DNA of 64,000 nucleotides, from assembly GCF_003194605.1 (NCBI RefSeq), contig NZ_QHKY01000003.1, positions 124,001-188,000 of the forward strand, given 5' to 3'. The first letter of the stretch is position 1. Every line of letters starts with the position of its first letter. The stretch comes from Nocardioides gilvus (lineage in GTDB: Bacteria; Actinomycetota; Actinomycetes; Propionibacteriales; Nocardioidaceae). The translations under genes were made by a program, and so were the position numbers. The notes under the pieces are model-generated. The model had not been told where the DNA came from and made no database searches. It saw nothing but the letters and a program-made list of their open reading frames with translations. Positions 59,601 to 64,000 of the stretch are shown here, piece after piece.

Positions 59601-61263
59601 TGCCCGACCGCAGGCCGGCACCGATGCGCTGACCGATCTCGACGGGTTCACCGTCGAGCGCGTACACGACGTCGCGCCCGGCTGCCTGGCCGTTGGCGAG
59701 GGTGATGTCGAAACGAGTGGCCTTGGTGATGCGAGCACCGGCGGCCGGGGTCGAGTCGGTGACGCGTACGAGGTCGGTCGCCGTCCGTACGCCGAATGCC
59801 TCCCGCTGCAGCGCGAGCACGTCCTGCAGACCGAGGACGTCGGAGAAGATCCGGGCCGAGGCGATGGTGGCGGGGGCAGTGAAGTTGGGTCGGTTGACGG
59901 CCGCGTCGCCACCGATCACCATCATGCGGGCATTCGCGTTGCTCGGGTGCGAGACCGTGCCGGTGGCTGCATTCTCCGCAACGAGACGACCGTCGATGTA
60001 GAGCCTCACGGTGCTGCCGTCGTAGGTACCCACGGCGTGGACCCAACGGTCGGTCTCCTTGAGCTCGTACTGGGTGTTGCGGTAGCTGCCGCCGACGTGA
60101 GGGTTGAAGGAGATCCTGTTGCCGTAGAGAGCCATCGCGAAGCCACCCGCCTCCTTGCCACCGCACAGGTTGCCCGCGCTCTCCTCGCCGTCGGCCTGGT
60201 AGGCGTCTGCGTCGTACTTGAAGACGCACTCCATCGACATGGTCTCGCGGATCTTGGCGTACTCGTTGTCGGTCCAGCGGTAGAAGAAGGCCGAGGATCC
60301 GTCGAACTTGCCCACCTTGCGGTTGAGCGGCGCGTAGTCGATGACCTTCGGGGTGTTGAACTCCTGCACGTCGATCCCGCCGGCCTTGTCGGTGGCGGTG
60401 CCGTCGGCGAAGTCCACGTCGAAGACGTCGGCGGTCGGGGTCTCAGGGGTGCTGTTGGCCTGGTCGGCGAGCGCCGCAGCCTGGTCCGCGGAGAGCGACT
60501 GGGACCAGATGCGGGAGTTCTGGATGGTGGCCTGGGCCCAGAACGAGACCGCGTCACCGGGCTGGGTGTCACCGGCGAGCACGAGGGAGTCCGCGCCCGA
60601 TGTGGGGGCCTTGTAGGCGCCGGGGGCGTCGGTCTCACTGACCAGCTCCCCGTCCACGTACAACGCCAACTTCGATCCGTCCCAGGTGACGAGCGTGTGG
60701 TACCAGTCGCCGGGTGTCAGGGGTGCGGTGACCCGCTTGTAGCCACCACCGATGTGGGCCATGAAGGTGATGCCCGATGAGTTGGCAACGGTGGCAAAAC
60801 CGCCCGCCTCCTTCGCGGAGCACAGCGCCTTCTCCGACGTCGGGTTGGACGGCGCGTCATAGCGGAACGTGCACTCGAGTGCGAAGCCGCCAGCGAGCTT
60901 GGCGTGATCCGCCCGGAACGGGTACTTGAGGGCCGAATTGGCCCCGTTGAACGAAATGGTCGACCGGGCGCGCCCGGCGTCGGTGCCGTAGACCGGCTCA
61001 CCGACGACCTCGGGGGTGAGCCCCTGCGCGTGGTCGGCGGCGGTGCCGTCACGCAGATCGACGTCGAGGATGTCGGCGGCGGGCACCGTGACAGCACTGT
61101 CGGCTGTCGCGGCTGTCGCGAACGGTGCGGCCATCGGCTGGGCGACGGCGGTTGCGGGGATCACCGCGGCTTGGGCGAGAGAAGGGAGGAGCAGGGAGCT
61201 GCCGAGGACTGAGCCAGCAACTGCCGCCACTGCGGTGGAGCGTAGGGAGGGGTGGATACGCAA
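56629..61263 (-). CDS. Large secreted LamG / metallophosphoesterase / Ig-like protein
   Basis: 1544 residues. A signal peptide ends at about residue 32 (LPSLAQA). Two LamG-like lectin domains follow (about 65-275 and 280-495, each with a FDG/FNG and DGxL core). A calcineurin-like phosphoesterase spans about 765-1015: HLTDTQY, HTGDVIEN, LPGNHDN, VQTHAHTT and SGHEHG. After this come two near-identical DUF5011-type Ig-like repeats (about 1191-1268 and 1366-1443) around another Ig-like domain, and a basic C-terminal domain. There is no LPXTG anchor. It is probably an extracellular phosphohydrolase acting on a polymer or glycan surface. Confidence 0.9.
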   Translation of the reverse strand: MRIHPSLRSTAVAAVAGSVLGSSLLLPSLAQAAVIPATAVAQPMAAPFATAATADSAVTVPAADILDVDLRDGTAADHAQGLTPEVVGEPVYGTDAGRARSTISFNGANSALKYPFRADHAKLAGGFALECTFRYDAPSNPTSEKALCSAKEAGGFATVANSSGITFMAHIGGGYKRVTAPLTPGDWYHTLVTWDGSKLALYVDGELVSETDAPGAYKAPTSGADSLVLAGDTQPGDAVSFWAQATIQNSRIWSQSLSADQAAALADQANSTPETPTADVFDVDFADGTATDKAGGIDVQEFNTPKVIDYAPLNRKVGKFDGSSAFFYRWTDNEYAKIRETMSMECVFKYDADAYQADGEESAGNLCGGKEAGGFAMALYGNRISFNPHVGGSYRNTQYELKETDRWVHAVGTYDGSTVRLYIDGRLVAENAATGTVSHPSNANARMMVIGGDAAVNRPNFTAPATIASARIFSDVLGLQDVLALQREAFGVRTATDLVRVTDSTPAAGARITKATRFDITLANGQAAGRDVVYALDGEPVEIGQRIGAGLRSGNHVITMDGHDHFGNVIAERLEFSSANIPVAGGTETGQGEGEVRLSAVATNPSGDDVTTTFRTGRVAAATSGTQGTLKKLPSQLAFTGDDVEKIGEGLEVGDDVLVTSPAADRIPYQRFDVPTTATDSPEVIWTGTIDPTREVHLRVWNGTRWESLASTRGTATGSVSLSASVAPRFIVDGKIPVLVTGHDAFADDFDKEVADGFENPDDYDFSIAHLTDTQYLSEGAVEQETPQERAKWAEAYTSVTQWIADNAPKRKIAFAAHTGDVIENWHTAGAQDNVPYRATAKKEFEVASGAQKILDDAGVANSVLPGNHDNLYGTDTGVGALFNEYFGPERYEAVSAKPNTGWSTYNASYHPWKPGDNSNSYNLFSASGLDFVVVNLGFGVDAEEVAWANSILERYSDRNAIVQTHAHTTPSTNPDGRGGGLSYDGQQVRHQVAAKNPNVFLVLSGHEHGVNIEVVRDLGEDGNHVVELLADYQFYTVPSDELGLTEIGGYNPSSRLQFGSSFFRLLQFDVDRAEMSVDTYSAQLDNFGATEYDDRNRYNGKEDDFTLPVQFNTRTTSFATDALSVVEPTDEVIGTETVRSGWPASVVWKGLEAGETYAWYSTSADAVTGDEVGGEVDQMSIFTAQPAGTDTVAPEIAFEADSTVLLGSDFEVMAGVKATDNTDGDLTAEVQVLGSVDQDKIGTYALVYSVADANGNQATATRTVEVVAPPAPVNTARPAINGDPALGSILTLDVGTWTGDENAERTLQWFRNGVTIEGATDSSYTVVKADQGTTLTATVRTKVAGNDTVVARTGAFEVPAEVVARDTTKPVLTVPADASVARGASFDARAGVRATDDTDGNITADVQVLGTVNTAKVGTYTLVYSVTDAAGNRAAATRTVEVTAPPQTRPKAVKVKLTGKNNGSKADRLKAATSKAAKGAKVRLQRRNAKGKWVTVTTKRLSSRGVANFTVKDRNGRKLTSYRVLLVKTAAVKAATSSVKRVR

Positions 61264-61415
61264 GGGTTCTTCTCCAGTATTCGGGGGCTACGAGAGCCCG
61301 AAAAGGGGGGATCGAATCGGCTGCGATGCTTGCGGGAGCGTTCGACGGGAGCCGGGCTCTCAGGTGAACGGCGGGGGAATCGTCTGACAACACGCCTGCT
61401 CGGGCCGCAGCCGGC
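61264..61415. other. Intergenic region upstream of the LamG/metallophosphoesterase gene
   Basis: 152 bases between the giant secreted protein and the NicO-type transporter stop. It should hold the promoter of the former. A purine-rich ribosome site lies next to the ATG. No clear hairpin or operator was found. Confidence 0.4.
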
Positions 61416-62240
61416 TCAGGCGACGAGGTTGATCACAGCGAGGGCGCTGAGCACGCACCCGAACCCCGTGACGCCGAGCGCCGCGATCAACGGACCCACC
61501 CGCGAGAACTTCTGCAACCACACCTGGGTTCCGGCTCCACGCAGGACGAGCGATCGGCCCCACACCGCTGTGAGACCGACACCGAAGAGCACGACTGCCA
61601 TGCCGATGCCGAAGATCGCGACGAGGAGCAGCGCCAGCCCGCTGCGGCCGCTGAAGATGCCGGTCACCAGCAGCAGGAAGGCAACTGGCGACGGCACGAT
61701 GCCGCCGGAGACGGCCAGCAGCGCGAGGCCCGGGCGGTCGACCGATCCGTCGTGCCCGTGTCCGTGTCCGTGTCCGTGGCCGTGGCCGTGTCCGTGTCCG
61801 TGTCCGTGGTCGTGGCCGTGTCCGTGGTCGTGCCCGTGGCCGTGGCCGTGGCCCCTGCGGCGCCAGGCGCGGAGCATCCAGAGCCCCAGGAGGATGACGA
61901 TCAGGCCGGCGACGACGTTGAGGCCGCCGGTGAGCGAGGCCATGGAGAGGATCTCTGACAACGACAGGAAGGTCCAGGCGAGTGCGATGGCCAGCGAGGA
62001 GAGCGTGTGCATGACGGCGACGCTCCCGCCGAGGAAGGCGGCATCGCGCACGCGCCCCTTGGTCCCCACCAGGTAGGCCGCCGCCAACGTCTTGCCATGA
62101 CCGGGCTGCACCGCGTGAGCGGCGCCCGCGAGGAAGGCGACAAGAAGTGCAGCCGACGGAAAACCCGGGGACTCGACGAAACCGACGAGCTGATCGCTGA
62201 GTCCCCCGATGTCCACGAGGAACCCCGTCATTCCCGTCAT
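61416..62240 (-). CDS. NicO/RcnA-like nickel/cobalt transporter with His-rich loop
   Basis: 274 residues, six helices. The family metal motif HAVQPGHGKTLAAAYLVG is in the second helix, and a second conserved part, GGIVPSPVAFLLL, lies after the loop. The cytoplasmic or periplasmic loop between helices holds about sixteen histidines in GH/DH repeats. Family members move nickel or cobalt, outward in RcnA. Its ATG overlaps the stop of the secreted partner by 4 bp. DNA encoding the loop is a GTGTCC/GTGGCC repeat. Confidence 0.88.
   Translation of the reverse strand: MTGMTGFLVDIGGLSDQLVGFVESPGFPSAALLVAFLAGAAHAVQPGHGKTLAAAYLVGTKGRVRDAAFLGGSVAVMHTLSSLAIALAWTFLSLSEILSMASLTGGLNVVAGLIVILLGLWMLRAWRRRGHGHGHGHDHGHGHDHGHGHGHGHGHGHGHGHGHDGSVDRPGLALLAVSGGIVPSPVAFLLLVTGIFSGRSGLALLLVAIFGIGMAVVLFGVGLTAVWGRSLVLRGAGTQVWLQKFSRVGPLIAALGVTGFGCVLSALAVINLVA
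61751..61852. repeat. Short tandem repeats encoding the His-rich loop
   Basis: About 16 six-base units, CGTGTC or CGTGGC with variants, encode alternating Gly-His and Asp-His. In-frame units would let replication slippage change the number of metal-binding histidines. Confidence 0.85.
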
Positions 62241-62935
62241 GCCATGCGCCGCTTCCGTCGCTGCACGGCGACCGCACCTCCGGCCAGGAGGACGCTTCCG
62301 GCGCCCGCCCAGGCGAGCAGTTCGAAGCCACTCTCAGCAGCGGTGGGACCACCCGCCTCCTCGAGACCGAACTCATGGGTCGGCGCATCGGAGGTGAAGA
62401 CGTGGGTGGCCCCGCCCGGCCCGGTGGCCATGGTGCTGTAGGCCGCGTGCAGGTCGGTGAGCAGCTCGGCGCGGACCGTGAGAGGGACGCCGTCGCTGGT
62501 CGGTGACGCGCAGGAGTACGTCAGCCGTGCACCACTGGCAGCGAGATCATCGGTGTCGACCAGCTCGCCCTGACACTCCTCGTCTCCCCTGCTGAGCTCG
62601 ATCCGGGAGAGCAGGTAGGCCTCCAGCAGTGGGGACGCGGCGAGCTTCTCGGCGTCGGCCTCGTCGACGTACGACGGCACCTCCGCCCCGTCCTTGAACA
62701 CTGTGGCCCGCGGGCCACCGAGCACGTCCAGACGCAGTGCGAGCGAAGTCAAGTCGTCGTCAGCGGCCTTCCACGTGACGTCGAACTGAGTCGACGAGTC
62801 GGAGTCGGCCGGCGTGATCTCCAACTGCTGGGGATCACCGAACGGGTGGGCGCCGCTCGGGGCGGCCACCACCAGAGGGACGAGGAAGACGACCGCAGCG
62901 AGTCGTACGGGCAGGCGTGGGAGGAGGCGCTTCAT
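62237..62935 (-). CDS. Secreted/anchored partner of the NicO-type transporter
   Basis: 232 residues from the ATG at 62935. A cleavable-looking signal peptide (VRLAAVVFLVPLVVAAPSGA, next HPFGDPQQLEI), an extracytoplasmic domain of about 165 residues with two cysteines, and a C-terminal helix with a basic end (VLLAGGAVAVQRRKRR). It matches no family I can name, but similar proteins precede NicO-type genes in Actinobacteria. Coupling by ATGA to the transporter suggests it delivers or senses the metal outside the membrane. Confidence 0.8.
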   Translation of the reverse strand: MKRLLPRLPVRLAAVVFLVPLVVAAPSGAHPFGDPQQLEITPADSDSSTQFDVTWKAADDDLTSLALRLDVLGGPRATVFKDGAEVPSYVDEADAEKLAASPLLEAYLLSRIELSRGDEECQGELVDTDDLAASGARLTYSCASPTSDGVPLTVRAELLTDLHAAYSTMATGPGGATHVFTSDAPTHEFGLEEAGGPTAAESGFELLAWAGAGSVLLAGGAVAVQRRKRRMA

Positions 62936-63236
62936 GGGTCCTTCAGGCGGCGGACGGGCAACGAGAGCAGCCTGCAGCCCGCGCTCCAACGCGGGGAGGC
63001 GCGCGGACCACGGCGACCTGACGGGAGGGTGAACTCGCGGTGGTGTCAGCCGGGTGTCGGGACAGGCGTCCGGTGAACCGCGAAGGCGGAGCCACACCCC
63101 CATGTCGTGACTCCACCCTGCGGCGCCGCGGTCTCCCCCGAGACCGTGACAAGACGACCTTAGGAACGCGGGCCGACAGTTTCACCCGACTCGCCGTCAG
63201 TGGTCTGGACCAGTCTTGCTGCGACCGGCGCGGGCC
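62936..63236 (-). promoter_or_regulatory. Leader and promoter of the NicO operon
   Basis: A 301-base gap. A possible promoter has TGAAAC (63179-63184), 16 bp, TAAGGT (63157-63162), giving a leader of about 215 bases. A small hairpin (CGGTCT/AGACCG, about 63129-63146) lies in it. At 63199-63214 the minus strand reads ACTGGTCCAGACCACT, differing at one position from the dre sequence ACTGGTCTAGACCACT. No cobalamin or NiCo riboswitch consensus was recognised. Confidence 0.45.
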
Positions 63237-64000
63237 TCACATGGCGCGCTGCAGGCTCCGTCGCAGCGACCATGCCCCGAGGGTGACCAGGACGAGCGCC
63301 ATCGCCCCCAGGACCCCGATCTGGGGCAGTACGTCGACCAGGGTGGCGTCGCGGCGCTGCAGCTCCGCGAACGCCTCGTAGCCCCAGGCGTGCGGCGTCA
63401 CATTGGCGACGCGACGCATGGTGTCGGGAAAGAACTCCAGCGGAAACATCGACCCACCGAGGGCCCCCAGGGTCAGCCCCAGACCGACGCCGATCCCGAC
63501 GGCGGCGCCCTCGTTGTCGACCAGGGTGCCGAGCAGCATCGCGGCACCGGCACCGACGAGGGCGAAGACGGCGAGCACGACCAGCGCCGTGGGGACGTGG
63601 CCCCAGCTCACGGAGAAGAGCAGTGAACTCGCCACCATGATGTAGGCGCCCTGGAAGGCGCCGAGCACCCAGCGTCCCAGGGTCTGTCCTGCGATCAGTT
63701 GGGCGCCGGTCATCGGGGTCGTCATCATCCGTTGCACGACGCGTTCGCGGCGCGACTGGATCAGGGTGGAAGCGCCGGTGAGGGTGGTCAGGAAGACGAA
63801 GAGGAGCAGCTGGCCGGCGGCCCCGAAGTCGAACTGGCCCAGGCCTTCGAACTCCTGCGCCTCGGCGTCGACGGAAGTGACCTCGAGCCGGGGAGCTTGC
63901 ACCTCCGCGCGAGCCCGCTCCAGTGCGGCGACTGCACGATCGCGGTCGACACCCTTGTCGATCAGGGCCTGCTCCTGGGCCCGCTGGGCGCCTAGGGTCG
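63237..64000 (-). CDS. ABC-2 type transporter permease, 5' end outside window
   Basis: The frame is open to the window edge, so the N-terminus is missing; about 254 residues are visible. Several helices follow a hydrophilic extracytoplasmic part: LLLFVFLTTLTGASTLIQSRRERVVQRMMTTP, then the ABC2 membrane core with GSMFPLEFFPDTMRRVANVTPHAWGYEAF. This is the usual layout of drug or polysaccharide-type ABC-2 permeases. Its ATPase would be further upstream, outside this window. An internal GTG at 63902 is not the start. Confidence 0.88.
   Translation of the reverse strand, partial: TLGAQRAQEQALIDKGVDRDRAVAALERARAEVQAPRLEVTSVDAEAQEFEGLGQFDFGAAGQLLLFVFLTTLTGASTLIQSRRERVVQRMMTTPMTGAQLIAGQTLGRWVLGAFQGAYIMVASSLLFSVSWGHVPTALVVLAVFALVGAGAAMLLGTLVDNEGAAVGIGVGLGLTLGALGGSMFPLEFFPDTMRRVANVTPHAWGYEAFAELQRRDATLVDVLPQIGVLGAMALVLVTLGAWSLRRSLQRAM

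Noticed and set aside
62936..63150. Cobalamin or NiCo riboswitch upstream of the NicO operon.
   Set aside because: The leader is long enough, but I could not match the B12 box or the NiCo junction motifs. It is kept only as an unassigned leader.

Overview
The window is a contiguous piece of a high-GC actinobacterial chromosome, most likely Nocardioides or a relative in Nocardioidaceae. This is inferred from the actinobacterial families present (DUF2530, DUF3027, DUF3263, DUF4032, the bacterial XPB helicase with its partner, LytR_C), the very GC-rich third codon positions and the abundance of GTACG-type words. No insertion sequence, prophage, integrase, CRISPR array or composition island is visible. 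The gene content looks like core chromosome.

Layout. 1-6.6 kb: a tightly overlapping operon (membrane protein, DUF4129, DUF4350, MoxR ATPase, DUF58), with SpoIIM-like and RDD membrane proteins beside it. 6.5-8.6 kb: trmB and ilvA. 8.6-13 kb: the str operon rpsL-rpsG-fusA-tuf, with a strong terminator after tuf. 13-16.1 kb: an MFS exporter and an AzgA-type purine permease. 16.1-20.1 kb: DUF2530, DUF3027, a cold-shock protein, and a PP2C phosphatase next to an FHA protein. 20.1-24.2 kb: a helicase-associated protein and an XPB-type helicase. 24.2-28.3 kb: a HutC-type GntR regulator and an FtsX/MacB-type ABC exporter. 28.4-32.7 kb: an AlkB-like dioxygenase with a consensus SOS box, the LemA/DUF2207 pair, and an amino-acid oxidase. 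32.9-37 kb: groL with two CIRCE operators, then a TadE/TadG pair. 37-43 kb: an ATP-grasp enzyme, DUF2157/GDYXXLXY, and otsB and otsA flanking LytR_C and DUF3263 genes. 43-47.4 kb: a PLP decarboxylase, ung, a LigB-type dioxygenase, pdxY and tRNA-Thr. 47.5-50.8 kb: DUF4032 and the gluconate genes gntK/gntP. 50.9-56.6 kb: two tandem MMPL transporters and an SDR. 56.6-61.3 kb: a 1544-residue secreted LamG/metallophosphoesterase protein. 61.4-64 kb: a His-rich NicO-type metal transporter with a secreted partner, and a truncated ABC-2 permease.

Genes that act together: OtsA and OtsB make trehalose; GntP and GntK import and phosphorylate gluconate; the FHA and PP2C proteins fit Ser/Thr phosphosignalling; MoxR with DUF58 is an AAA+/vWA pair; the two helicase genes share a homologous domain.

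The clearest regulatory features are an SOS box filling the spacer of the alkB-like promoter, two CIRCE elements at groL, and a recurrent TANNNT hexamer 6-7 nt before start codons that suggests many leaderless mRNAs. One of these heads a 12-codon upstream ORF overlapping the PLP decarboxylase start. I did not find an unmistakably new multi-gene system. The best leads are the domain-sharing helicase pair with a WYL-like tail, the duplicated first helix in the second MMPL protein, the leaderless upstream ORF, and the NicO/secreted-partner operon with a long leader and an operator-like palindrome.
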